NCBI GenBank assembly: GCA_045617405.1
Contig: JAZLIL010000104.1
Coordinates: 1-8,246, forward strand
Length of the DNA: 8,246 nucleotides
DNA from: JAZLIL01 sp045617405
GTDB taxonomy: Bacteria; Bacillota; Clostridia; Lachnospirales; Lachnospiraceae
Reading direction: 5' to 3'
Below, piece by piece: positions 1-5,977 of this stretch. The notes beneath the pieces were generated by a model. The model worked only from the letters and a program-made list of their open reading frames with translations, was not told where the DNA came from and made no database searches. The first letter of the stretch is position 1, and the number at the start of each line of letters is the position of its first letter. The position numbers and the translations under genes were made by a program.

Positions 1-189
1 ATGCAAAAGATTGATGAACCGAAAAGACCCGGTGTTACTTACGTTGTCTGCGAAGGCGAGCTGACAGGAGAAGCGTGTGAATTTGTAAAGAAGCTTCGCT
101 CTCAGGACAGACAGGTAATTCTGGAAGCTGTTGAAAAGGGCTGTGTTCCTAAAGAGTATGAGAATGTTACAGAGATTATCAGAATGTGA
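1..189 (+). CDS. hisZ: Probable HisZ C-terminal end (ATP phosphoribosyltransferase regulatory subunit), 5' partial
   Basis: The open frame is already running at base 1 and ends at TGA 187-189, giving 62 visible residues. The ATG at base 1 is probably an internal Met, because no upstream sequence is available to show a ribosome binding site. The fragment is mostly mixed alpha/beta with no catalytic motif of its own. The call rests mainly on context: it sits 20 bases upstream of a short-form hisG, which lacks its own regulatory domain and needs HisZ, a class II HisRS-like paralogue. The place of hisZ immediately before hisG is common in Clostridia and Bacilli. The C-terminal segment resembles the small alpha/beta end seen in HisZ proteins, but I cannot confirm that by alignment. 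Other possibilities are the end of another his gene or an unrelated protein. Confidence 0.6.
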   Translation: MQKIDEPKRPGVTYVVCEGELTGEACEFVKKLRSQDRQVILEAVEKGCVPKEYENVTEIIRM

Positions 190-209
190 TCAATTAAGGC
201 GGAGTTAAT

Positions 210-857
210 ATGAGATATATTACTATAGCCCTGGCAAAGGGAAGACTGGCAGCACAGTCGATGAAACTTCTTGAGAGCAGAGGAATTTTCTGCGAGGAGA
301 TGAAGGACAAATCTTCGAGGAAGCTGATTTTTTGCAATGAAGAGCTCGGACTCAGGTTCTTTCTTGCAAAGGCGAGCGATGTGCCGACTTATGTGGAGTA
401 CGGTGCGGCAGATATAGGAATTGTCGGAAAGGATACGATTGCAGAGGAAGGAAGAAGGCTTCTTGAGGTTCTTGATTTGAAAATCGGAAAGTGCAGGATG
501 TGTGTTGCAGGTCCGAAGGCAGCAGGTGAACTTCTTCAAAACGGTGCTTTAATCAGAGTGGCAACTAAGTATCCTGAGATTGCAAAGGACTATTTCAGAA
601 ATGTGAAGCATCAGACTGCTGAGATTATAAAGCTCAACGGTTCGGTAGAGCTTGCACCCATTGTCGGTCTTTCGGATGTTATTGTTGATATCGTCGAAAC
701 CGGAACGACTCTTCGTGAGAACGGACTTGATGTTCTTGAAGAGGTGATGCCTCTTTCGGCACACGTTGTCGTTAATGAGGTTTCCATGAAGATGGAGCAG
801 GAGCGTATTACGAAAATTATCGAAATACTTAGGGAGGCTGCAAATGAGAAAGATTAA
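210..857 (+). CDS. hisG: ATP phosphoribosyltransferase catalytic subunit, short form (HisG-S)
   Basis: This enzyme catalyses the first committed step of histidine synthesis, joining PRPP and ATP to give phosphoribosyl-ATP in the cytoplasm. At 215 residues it is the short form, which lacks the C-terminal ACT-like feedback domain of long HisG and works as a complex with HisZ. Visible motifs are the N-terminal IALAKGRL at residues 6-13, ADIGIVGKD at 67-75, VATKYP at 117-122, and the PRPP-binding segment VDIVETGTTLREN at 159-171. The ATG at 210 follows AAGGCGGAG at 196-204 with good spacing. The end overlaps hisD by 14 bases, which suggests translational coupling. Feedback by histidine would be expected to act through HisZ; this is family knowledge and not visible here. 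Confidence 0.97.
   Translation: MRYITIALAKGRLAAQSMKLLESRGIFCEEMKDKSSRKLIFCNEELGLRFFLAKASDVPTYVEYGAADIGIVGKDTIAEEGRRLLEVLDLKIGKCRMCVAGPKAAGELLQNGALIRVATKYPEIAKDYFRNVKHQTAEIIKLNGSVELAPIVGLSDVIVDIVETGTTLRENGLDVLEEVMPLSAHVVVNEVSMKMEQERITKIIEILREAANEKD
831..837 (+). promoter_or_regulatory. Ribosome binding site of hisD inside the hisG coding region
   Basis: AGGGAGG lies six bases before the hisD ATG at 844 and inside the last codons of hisG. It fixes the hisD start and shows that hisG termination and hisD initiation occur at the same place on the mRNA. Confidence 0.8.
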
Positions 858-2139
858 GCTTGACGAGAATAACAAAAAGAGTCTGTTAAACGATCTTCTT
901 AAGAGAAGTACCACGTCGTACGGCGATTACGAGGAGGTTGTTGCAGGAATCCTCAACGATGTAAGAACGAGAGGCGATGAAGCACTTTTTGAATATACAA
1001 GTAAATTTGACAAGGTGGAGCTTGATAAATCAACAATCATGGTTTCGGAAGAAGAATTCGAAGAGGCCTATAAGGCTGTTGATCCTAAGCTTCTTAGCGT
1101 CATGAAGCACTCAATCGAAAACATCAGGGCTTACCACGAAAAGCAGAAGAGAGTCAGCTTCATTGATACCGATGAGAGGGGCGTTATCCTTGGTCAGAAG
1201 ATTACGGCACTTGATACGGCCGGTGTTTACGTACCCGGCGGAAAGGCAGCATATCCTTCGAGCGTGCTTATGAATGTCGTTCCCGCAAAGGTTGCAGGTG
1301 TTAGACGTATTGTAATGTGTACACCTTGCGGAAAGGATGGAAAGGTATATCCCACAACGCTTGTTGCAGCAAGGGAATCCGGCGTTGATGAGGTTTACAA
1401 AATCGGCGGAGCTCAGGCGATTGCTGCTATGGCATATGGGACTGAGTCTGTTCCGAAGACTGATAAAATTTCAGGTCCCGGAAATATCTACGTTGCTCTT
1501 GCAAAGAAGGCTGTCTACGGACATGTGAGCATCGATTCGATTGCAGGACCGAGCGAGATTCTTGTAATAGCCGACGATACACCGAATCCCAGATATGTTG
1601 CGGCAGATCTTTTAAGTCAGGCAGAACATGACGAACTTGCCTCGGCAATTCTTATTACTACAAGCATCGAGCTTGCCGATAAGGTGGAGATGGAGATTGA
1701 GGGTTTCCTTGAGACACTCGAGAGAGCTCCAATTATCAGAAAATCACTTGAAAATTACGGTTTCATGCTCATTGCGGAAAATCTCGATGAGGCAGTTGCC
1801 GCAGCAAACGATATTGCGTCAGAGCACGTTGAGATTCTTACAAAGGCGCCTTTTGAGCTCCTTGGCAAGGTGAAAAATGCGGGAGCAATTTTCCTCGGTG
1901 AGTACTCAAGCGAACCTCTTGGCGATTACTTTGCAGGTCCCAACCATATTCTGCCTACGAACGGCACAGCAAGGTTCTTCTCTCCTGTAAGTGTCGACGA
2001 TTTTATCAAGAAGACAAGCATTATTTCATATACACGCGATGCACTTTCAAAAGTTCATGAGGAGATTGAGACATTTGCAAAGGCAGAAGGTCTTACTGCT
2101 CATGCAAATTCAATTGCAGTAAGATTTGAAAACAAATAA
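844..2139 (+). CDS. hisD: Histidinol dehydrogenase
   Basis: HisD carries out the last two steps of histidine synthesis, oxidising L-histidinol to histidinal and then to histidine with two NAD+ and a bound zinc. The 431-residue length is normal for the family. The zinc ligands expected from the E. coli enzyme are present at almost the same numbers: Q259 and H262 in SQAEHD, D361 in LGDYFAGPNH, and H420 in LTAHANSIAVR. The catalytic Glu-His pair is E327-H328 in ASEHVEI. Other hallmarks are VPGGKAAYPSS (about residues 129-139), KISGPGNIYVA and IAGPSEI. The ATG at 844 is supported by AGGGAGG at 831-837, and the gene starts inside the end of hisG. Nothing suggests damage; it should be a working enzyme. 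Confidence 0.98.
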   Translation: MRKIKLDENNKKSLLNDLLKRSTTSYGDYEEVVAGILNDVRTRGDEALFEYTSKFDKVELDKSTIMVSEEEFEEAYKAVDPKLLSVMKHSIENIRAYHEKQKRVSFIDTDERGVILGQKITALDTAGVYVPGGKAAYPSSVLMNVVPAKVAGVRRIVMCTPCGKDGKVYPTTLVAARESGVDEVYKIGGAQAIAAMAYGTESVPKTDKISGPGNIYVALAKKAVYGHVSIDSIAGPSEILVIADDTPNPRYVAADLLSQAEHDELASAILITTSIELADKVEMEIEGFLETLERAPIIRKSLENYGFMLIAENLDEAVAAANDIASEHVEILTKAPFELLGKVKNAGAIFLGEYSSEPLGDYFAGPNHILPTNGTARFFSPVSVDDFIKKTSIISYTRDALSKVHEEIETFAKAEGLTAHANSIAVRFENK

Positions 2140-2156
2140 CCCGGAAGGAGAAAGTC

Positions 2157-2741
2157 ATGAGAGAAGCGACAGTTACACGAAAAACAGGAGAGACAGACAT
2201 TACGGTGCGGTTAAATCTTGACGGAACCGGAAAGTCCGAAATTTCGACAGGAATCGGTTTCTTCGATCACATGCTCACAAGCTTCGCAAAGCATGCGATG
2301 ATTGATCTTTGCGTTAGTTGCAAGGGTGACCTTTATGTTGACAATCATCACAGCGTAGAGGATGTCGGAATTGTTTTAGGTGAGGCGATAAAGCAGGCTG
2401 GCGGTGACAAAGCCGGTATCAACCGCTACGGCTTTTTTCTTCTTCCCATGGATGAGACACTTGTTATGTGTGCGGTTGACCTTTGCGGACGTCCCTACCT
2501 GAACCTTAAGGCCGATATCCCGGCAAAGAAGGTCGGTGAGTTTGAGACCGAGCTTGTACGTGAGTTTTTCTATGCCGTTTCATACAGCGCAATGATGAAT
2601 CTTCACATTAAGCTTGAGGACGGAAACAATTCGCATCACATCATAGAGGCTGTTTTCAAGGCATTTGCGCATGCACTTAGGCTTGCAGTCGAGAAGGATC
2701 CCCGTGCTGACGGAGTGCTTTCTACAAAAGGCACAATCTGA
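2157..2741 (+). CDS. hisB: Imidazoleglycerol-phosphate dehydratase (monofunctional)
   Basis: The enzyme dehydrates imidazole glycerol phosphate to imidazole acetol phosphate, using manganese bound by histidines and acidic residues. The family assembles as a 24-mer. At 194 residues this is the monofunctional form, without the HAD-type histidinol-phosphatase domain fused in E. coli HisB, so the phosphatase must be encoded elsewhere. Metal-binding motifs are visible in both halves: FFDHML (residues 35-40), DNHHSVED (62-69), and SHHIIEAVFKAFAHAL (159-174). The C-terminal STKGT (189-193) is also typical. Start ATG 2157 follows AAGGAG at 2145-2150 by six bases. The gap from hisD is 17 bases, so the two share one transcript. 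Confidence 0.98.
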   Translation: MREATVTRKTGETDITVRLNLDGTGKSEISTGIGFFDHMLTSFAKHAMIDLCVSCKGDLYVDNHHSVEDVGIVLGEAIKQAGGDKAGINRYGFFLLPMDETLVMCAVDLCGRPYLNLKADIPAKKVGEFETELVREFFYAVSYSAMMNLHIKLEDGNNSHHIIEAVFKAFAHALRLAVEKDPRADGVLSTKGTI

Positions 2742-2757
2742 GAATAGGAGTTAAATT

Positions 2758-3477
2758 ATGCAGCTTTATCCGGCTATTGATATTAAAAACGGAAAATGTG
2801 TACGGCTTTGTCAGGGAAGATTTGATGATGTCACTGTCTATAATGACGATCCTGTAAGTGTGGCAAAGGAATTTGAGGCAAAGGGCGCAACATTTATCCA
2901 CTGTGTTGACCTTGACGGTGCGAGGGACGGCGAAAGCGCAAACGTTCCGATTGTTTTGAATGTTGCAAAGAGCGTAAATATTCCTGTTGAAATCGGCGGT
3001 GGTATAAGAAGCACTGAGGCTGTAAGAAAGTACCTTGACGGAGGAATTGCCAGAGTAATTATCGGTACAAAGGCCGTAAAGGAGCCTAAGTTTGTCGAAG
3101 AACTTATAAAGGAATTCGGCAGTGACAGGGTAGTCGTTGGGATTGATGCTAAGGACGGAATGACGGCAATAAGCGGCTGGGAAGAGGTTTCCCGGGAGAC
3201 GGCTGTAGAAACGGCGCTCAGGATGAAGTCAATCGGAGTAAAAACCATTATCTACACCGACATATCGAGAGACGGAATGCTTACAGGTCCGAATTATGAG
3301 AGGACGAAGGAGCTTTCGGAAAAGACAGGTCTCAATGTTGTGGCTTCCGGCGGTATCAGCGGAATTGACAACCTCCGCAAGCTTAATGAGCTTGGGATTC
3401 CCGGCGTTATCATTGGAAAGGCAATCTACGAGAAGAGAATTGATATTGAAGAAGCAGTTAAGATATTTGAAAGATAA
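2758..3477 (+). CDS. hisA: ProFAR isomerase (HisA, phosphoribosylformimino-AICAR-phosphate isomerase)
   Basis: HisA is a TIM-barrel enzyme that opens the ribose of ProFAR by an Amadori rearrangement, giving PRFAR, the substrate of HisHF. At 239 residues it is full length. The catalytic aspartates are in place: D8 in YPAIDIKNGK and D130 in VVGIDAKDG. The two phosphate-binding motifs are GGGIR (80-84) and ASGGI (196-200). The segment AISGWEE (137-143) and the segment TDISRDGMLTGPN (167-179) mark it as HisA and not HisF. ATG 2758 follows TAGGAG at 2745-2750. It sits between hisB and hisIE. In many Firmicutes operons hisH precedes hisA and hisF follows it; here both are missing from the cluster. 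Confidence 0.97.
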   Translation: MQLYPAIDIKNGKCVRLCQGRFDDVTVYNDDPVSVAKEFEAKGATFIHCVDLDGARDGESANVPIVLNVAKSVNIPVEIGGGIRSTEAVRKYLDGGIARVIIGTKAVKEPKFVEELIKEFGSDRVVVGIDAKDGMTAISGWEEVSRETAVETALRMKSIGVKTIIYTDISRDGMLTGPNYERTKELSEKTGLNVVASGGISGIDNLRKLNELGIPGVIIGKAIYEKRIDIEEAVKIFER

Positions 3478-3491
3478 GTAAGGAGTGTCTG

Positions 3492-3986
3492 ATGAAGAGC
3501 GGTATTTTTGCAAAAGTGATCTTTAATAAAGAAAATCCCGATGTTTTTTCACTTGACATCGAAAAAGCTTGTAAACTTGGTTTTGATGGGATTTTTGTTG
3601 AGAACGCTTTGGGAAAGTGCGAGGATGATTTCCTCTATGCACTGAGGACCGAGGTTAGAAAATGCGATCTGCCTTTTATATGCAAATGTGGTTCTGACAG
3701 GTTTGAAACAATCAAAAAGGCTTTCTACACCGGTAGTGTGGCGTGTGCCGTTTCCGGAACAGATTTGAATGAGAATGTTTTAAGAGAAGGTCGAGACAGA
3801 TTCGGAAAGGATAAGATTTTTGTTTGCAGCGACGCTTCACTTATCGATTATGAGGGTAATAAGGCACCGATTGAAATCTGCTGTATCTCGGAAGAGGAAA
3901 AATCGGATGCAGTTAAGGCGCTTGCGGCAAGAGGAGTAAAGTATCCTCCGGTTCTTACGGATATCAGATTCGAAGATCTGAAGAAG
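3492..3986 (+). other. Degenerate HisA/HisF-like half-barrel domain at the N-terminus of HisIE
   Basis: Residues 1-165 of the hisIE product line up by eye with the first five strand-helix units of the neighbouring HisA. HisIE LPFICKCGSDRFETIKKAF (60-78) matches HisA IPVEIGGGIRSTEAVRKYL. FGKDKIFVCSDAS (104-116) matches FGSDRVVVGIDAK. AVKALAARGVKYPPVLTDIR (140-159) matches AVETALRMKSIGVKTIIYTDIS. Asp114 falls where the second catalytic Asp (D130 of HisA) lies. The first catalytic Asp is replaced by a hydrophobic residue near position 10, and the phosphate loop GGGIR has become KCGSD. The match ends at the TDIS strand, where the HisI domain begins, so strands 6-8 and the second phosphate site are absent. 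Isomerase or cyclase activity is therefore unlikely. A structural, docking or allosteric role is inference. Confidence 0.8.
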
Positions 3987-4577
3987 GATTCAAACGGACT
4001 TGTTCCTGTAATTGTTCAGGATTATTTTGACAACAGCGTGTTAATGATGGCATATATGAATTGTGAAGCTTTTGAGATGACACTTCAGACAGGAAGGATG
4101 ACCTACTTTTCAAGGAGCAGGCAGAAGCTGTGGATCAAGGGTGAGACTTCCGGCCATTTCCAGTACGTCAAGGCAATCTACCTTGATTGTGATTCAGATA
4201 CGCTTCTTGCAAAGGTAAGGCAGATAGGAGCTGCATGCCACACCGGAAACCGTTCATGCTTCTACACCGGAATCTACGGCGGGGAGGACAAGAGCGGTGA
4301 CATCGGACATGTACTCAATCAGTTGATGGATGTCATAAATGACAGGAAGATCAATCCGAAGGAAGGTTCTTATACCAATTATCTTTTTGATAAGGGTATC
4401 GATAAGATTCTAAAAAAGTGCGGTGAAGAATCCGCTGAGATTATTATTGCGGCGAAGAATCCGGAGGCTGAAGAGCTTAAGTACGAAATCGCCGATTATC
4501 TCTACCATCTTGCCGTTCTGATGTCTCAGTGCAATCTTGACTGGAAGGACATCTCGGAAGAACTCGCAAACAGGTAG
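3492..4577 (+). CDS. hisIE: Bifunctional PR-AMP cyclohydrolase / PR-ATP pyrophosphohydrolase with an N-terminal degenerate HisA/HisF-like domain
   Basis: This protein performs steps two and three of the pathway. The C-terminal HisE domain (about residues 268-361) hydrolyses PR-ATP to PR-AMP, and the HisI domain (about 162-260) opens the adenine ring. HisI hallmarks are VIVQDYFDNSVLMMAYMN (173-190), YFSRSRQKLWIKGETSG (205-221), the metal-binding DCDSDT (232-237), and cysteines C233, C249 and C256, whose 16 and 7 residue spacing fits the zinc site. HisE hallmarks are KKCGEESAEII (308-318) and YEIADYLYHLAVL (331-343). A plain HisIE is about 200-220 residues; this one is 361 because of about 160 extra N-terminal residues that resemble strands 1-5 of a HisA/HisF barrel (separate entry). 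ATG 3492 follows AGGAG at 3481-3485, 14 bases after hisA. The HisIE functions are secure; the role of the N-terminal part is unknown. Confidence 0.96.
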   Translation: MKSGIFAKVIFNKENPDVFSLDIEKACKLGFDGIFVENALGKCEDDFLYALRTEVRKCDLPFICKCGSDRFETIKKAFYTGSVACAVSGTDLNENVLREGRDRFGKDKIFVCSDASLIDYEGNKAPIEICCISEEEKSDAVKALAARGVKYPPVLTDIRFEDLKKDSNGLVPVIVQDYFDNSVLMMAYMNCEAFEMTLQTGRMTYFSRSRQKLWIKGETSGHFQYVKAIYLDCDSDTLLAKVRQIGAACHTGNRSCFYTGIYGGEDKSGDIGHVLNQLMDVINDRKINPKEGSYTNYLFDKGIDKILKKCGEESAEIIIAAKNPEAEELKYEIADYLYHLAVLMSQCNLDWKDISEELANR

Positions 4578-4643
4578 AAGTCATTAGCTTAAAGCAGGCA
4601 TGCATTAGTTGCAGAGGGCTATCAGAGAGATTTTGGAGGAGTT

Positions 4644-5201
4644 ATGGAACAGCGTGATTATGAGAAGGACATTGAGTCCATCATCATTTCTGAGGAACAG
4701 TTGAAGAAGAGGGTCGCAGAGCTTGGAGAGCAGCTTTCAAAGGATTATGAAGGAAAAACACCGATTGTAGTTTGTATTCTCAAGGGCTCGTTATTTTTCT
4801 ATTCCGACATCTGCAGAGCAATTAATATGAACATCCATCTTGATTTTATGTCGATCTCAAGCTATGGCGGAGGAACGGAATCTTCCGGTATTGTCAGATT
4901 CAATAAGGATCTTGATATGTGTATTACCGGCAGGGATGTCATCATTGTTGAAGATATTATCGATTCCGGACGTACGATGAAGCATCTTACCGAGATACTT
5001 AAGAAGAGGAATCCTGCGTCGATTAGGATTGTATGTCTTCTTGATAAGGCGGAGCGTCGTGAGGTTGAGATGAGTGCGGACTACGTCGGATTCAAGTGTC
5101 CGAATGCATTTGTTGTCGGCTATGGCCTTGATTACGATCAGGACTACAGAAATCTTCCGTTCATAGGAGTGTTAAGCCCTAAGGTATACAGCGAAAAGTG
5201 A
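4644..5201 (+). CDS. hpt: Hypoxanthine (guanine) phosphoribosyltransferase
   Basis: The enzyme salvages hypoxanthine and guanine by joining them to PRPP to form IMP and GMP. Its 185 residues are the usual length. The PRPP-binding signature VIIVEDIIDSGRTM is at residues 99-112, the pyrophosphate-loop segment ILKGS at 45-49, the flexible loop SSYGGG at 72-77, and the purine-binding C-terminal segment VVGYGLDYDQDYRNLPFIG at 157-175. ATG 4644 follows the strong GGAGGAG at 4635-4641. In many Firmicutes hpt lies between tilS and ftsH; here it follows hisIE by 66 bases with no clear terminator, so co-transcription with the his genes is likely. Both HisG and this enzyme consume PRPP, but a regulatory link is only a guess. 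Confidence 0.96.
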   Translation: MEQRDYEKDIESIIISEEQLKKRVAELGEQLSKDYEGKTPIVVCILKGSLFFYSDICRAINMNIHLDFMSISSYGGGTESSGIVRFNKDLDMCITGRDVIIVEDIIDSGRTMKHLTEILKKRNPASIRIVCLLDKAERREVEMSADYVGFKCPNAFVVGYGLDYDQDYRNLPFIGVLSPKVYSEK

Positions 5202-5284
5202 TGTGAAAGTGAGATTTTCATGGTTTTTCGAAATAATACTTGCTTTTTTGATTGGGAAATGATAAGTTATGATTTGGTAATGTA

Positions 5285-5318
5285 AATGAGTGGACTTGCG
5301 AGTCCACTCATTGTTTTT
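5285..5318 (+). terminator. Probable intrinsic terminator after hpt
   Basis: A perfect 12-bp stem pairs 5285-5296 (AATGAGTGGACT) with 5301-5312 (AGTCCACTCATT) around a TGCG loop. The 3' side continues into TTGTTTTT at 5311-5318, seven T in eight bases. That fits a Rho-independent terminator for the his-hpt transcript, 83 bases after the hpt stop. It is also the first half of the repeated module described at 5288-5340, so its job may be wider than termination. Confidence 0.6.
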
Positions 5319-5340
5319 GCAAAGCAAAAACATGAGTGAT
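5288..5340. repeat. Hairpin-pair module, copy A
   Basis: Copy A starts with a GAG...CTC hairpin (GAGTGGACT, loop TGCG, AGTCCACTC). It continues with ATTG and a second hairpin in which TGTTTTTGC (5312-5320) pairs perfectly with GCAAAAACA (5324-5332) around AAA, and it ends in TGAGTGAT. The second hairpin can be extended by pairing CACTCA (5305-5310) with TGAGTG (5333-5338) across one bulged T, but that uses the 3' arm of the first hairpin, so the two folds exclude each other. The same layout recurs at 5399-5450. No protein is encoded. Confidence 0.8.
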
Positions 5341-5349
5341 AAACATGCG

Positions 5350-5363
5350 CACTCGCGCGAGTG
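5350..5363. repeat. 14-bp perfect palindrome
   Basis: CACTCGCGCGAGTG reads the same on both strands. Its GAGTG/CACTC ends are the words found in the flanking modules (5288-5292, 5305-5309, 5334-5338, 5444-5448), so it looks like part of the same family of palindromic units. It could form a short hairpin or be a dimeric protein site; nothing here decides between them. Confidence 0.6.
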
Positions 5364-5369
5364 GAAAAT

Positions 5370-5394
5370 GCTGCCAAAGGCAGCCGCGCTCGGC
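5370..5394. repeat. Two small GC-rich inverted repeats between the modules
   Basis: GCTGCC (5370-5375) pairs with GGCAGC (5379-5384) around AAA. The overlapping GCCG (5383-5386) pairs with CGGC (5391-5394) around CGCT. They fill the space between the two repeat modules, so nearly all of 5285-5442 can fold locally. No function is evident. Confidence 0.5.
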
Positions 5395-5398
5395 GCAC

Positions 5399-5450
5399 GA
5401 GTTTCGCAAGCGAAACTCTATTGTTTTTGCAGAGCAAAAACATGAGTGAA
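5399..5450. repeat. Hairpin-pair module, copy B
   Basis: Copy B repeats the layout of copy A. GAGTTTCGC (5399-5407) pairs with GCGAAACTC (5410-5418). TATTG follows, then TGTTTTTGC (5422-5430) pairs with GCAAAAACA (5434-5442) around AGA, and the unit ends in TGAGTGAA. The 30-base right part, 5421-5450, differs from 5311-5340 at only two positions. The left hairpin has different arms from copy A yet is still perfectly paired. This points to conservation of structure and not only of sequence. Confidence 0.8.
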
Positions 5451-5456
5451 CATAAT
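5427..5456 (+). promoter_or_regulatory. Candidate sigma-A-type promoter for the rimP operon
   Basis: TTGCAG at 5427-5432 and CATAAT at 5451-5456 are separated by 18 bases and lie about 34 bases upstream of the rimP start. TATACT at 5457-5462 is an alternative -10 box but has no well-placed -35. The -35 lies inside the second hairpin of repeat module B, so folding or protein binding there could affect the promoter. Copy A has TTGCAA at the matching place but no -10 box at proper spacing. The match is moderate and untested. Weaker AT-rich matches also exist at 5240-5283. Confidence 0.4.
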
Positions 5457-5489
5457 TATACTTAAACGCGCGAAAGGTGGAATTGATTA

Positions 5490-5960
5490 GTGGCAAAGCG
5501 GGAAGAATACGAGGCAAGGACGGAAGAGTTGATATTGCCGATTCTTGAGGAAAACGGATTTGAACTCTGGGATGTAGAGTATGTAAAAGAAGGTGAGGAT
5601 TTCGTCCTTCGTGCATCGATTGATAAGCCCGGCGGGATAATGATTGATGATTGTGAACTGGTGAGCAGGGCACTGAGTGATAAGCTTGATGAAGCTGATT
5701 TTATCCCGGATGCATATATGCTCGAGGTCAGTTCGCCGGGGCTTGGGCGGACACTTAAAAAAGAAAGAGACTTTGAAAGGTGTACAGGAAAAACAGTTGA
5801 TCTTAAGCTTTTCAAGGCACTCGATAAAGTGAAGGAATTCACGGGAACTCTTAAAGCCTTTGATAAGGATACGATCACGATAGGTTTTGAGGATGAAAAA
5901 GCAACTGTGTTTGAACGCAGCAATGTAGCTGTCGTCAAACTTAACATTTCTGACATTTAA
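5490..5960 (+). CDS. rimP: Ribosome maturation factor RimP
   Basis: RimP helps assemble the 30S ribosomal subunit and acts with other maturation factors on 16S rRNA and S12. The 156-residue length is typical. The family signature LEVSSPGLGRTL is at residues 78-89, preceded by an N-terminal alpha/beta domain with FELWDVEYVKEG (24-35) and an acidic DDCELVSRALSD (53-64). The C-terminal Sm-like domain covers about 95-156. I use the GTG at 5490, because AAAGGTGG at 5473-5480 lies nine bases before it and no ATG is nearby. It is the first gene of the rimP-nusA-ylxR-ylxQ-infB cluster and ends 17 bases before nusA. Confidence 0.95.
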   Translation: MAKREEYEARTEELILPILEENGFELWDVEYVKEGEDFVLRASIDKPGGIMIDDCELVSRALSDKLDEADFIPDAYMLEVSSPGLGRTLKKERDFERCTGKTVDLKLFKALDKVKEFTGTLKAFDKDTITIGFEDEKATVFERSNVAVVKLNISDI

Positions 5961-5977
5961 AAGCGGAGGTTATTAAA

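Noticed and set aside
2838..3248. 136-residue minus-strand frame opposite hisA
   Set aside because: A Ser/Thr/Pro-rich shadow of the hisA reading frame with no motif of its own.
3492..3986. The HisIE N-terminal domain as an active HisF
   Set aside because: It lacks the first catalytic Asp, an intact phosphate loop and the last three barrel strands.
5204..5228. Possible terminator directly after hpt (TGAAA...TTTCA followed by T residues)
   Set aside because: The stem is only five base pairs and AT-rich. The 12-bp hairpin at 5285-5312 is a far better candidate.
5240..5273. TTGCTT...TATGAT as a promoter in the AT-rich stretch
   Set aside because: The spacing is 22 bases, too long for sigma-A. 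The alternative TTGATT leaves only 14 bases.
5285..5450. CRISPR array
   Set aside because: There are only two repeat copies with a structured 80-base interval, each copy is itself a hairpin, and no cas genes are present.
5308..5673. 121-residue open frame on the minus strand over the repeat region and the start of rimP
   Set aside because: It runs through palindromic repeats and into rimP, has no recognisable domain, and no convincing ribosome binding site was seen.
5462..5956. 164-residue open frame on the minus strand across rimP
   Set aside because: It lies opposite a clear RimP on the other strand. Its product is Ser/Leu-rich with no recognisable motif, as expected from the reverse of a biased coding sequence.
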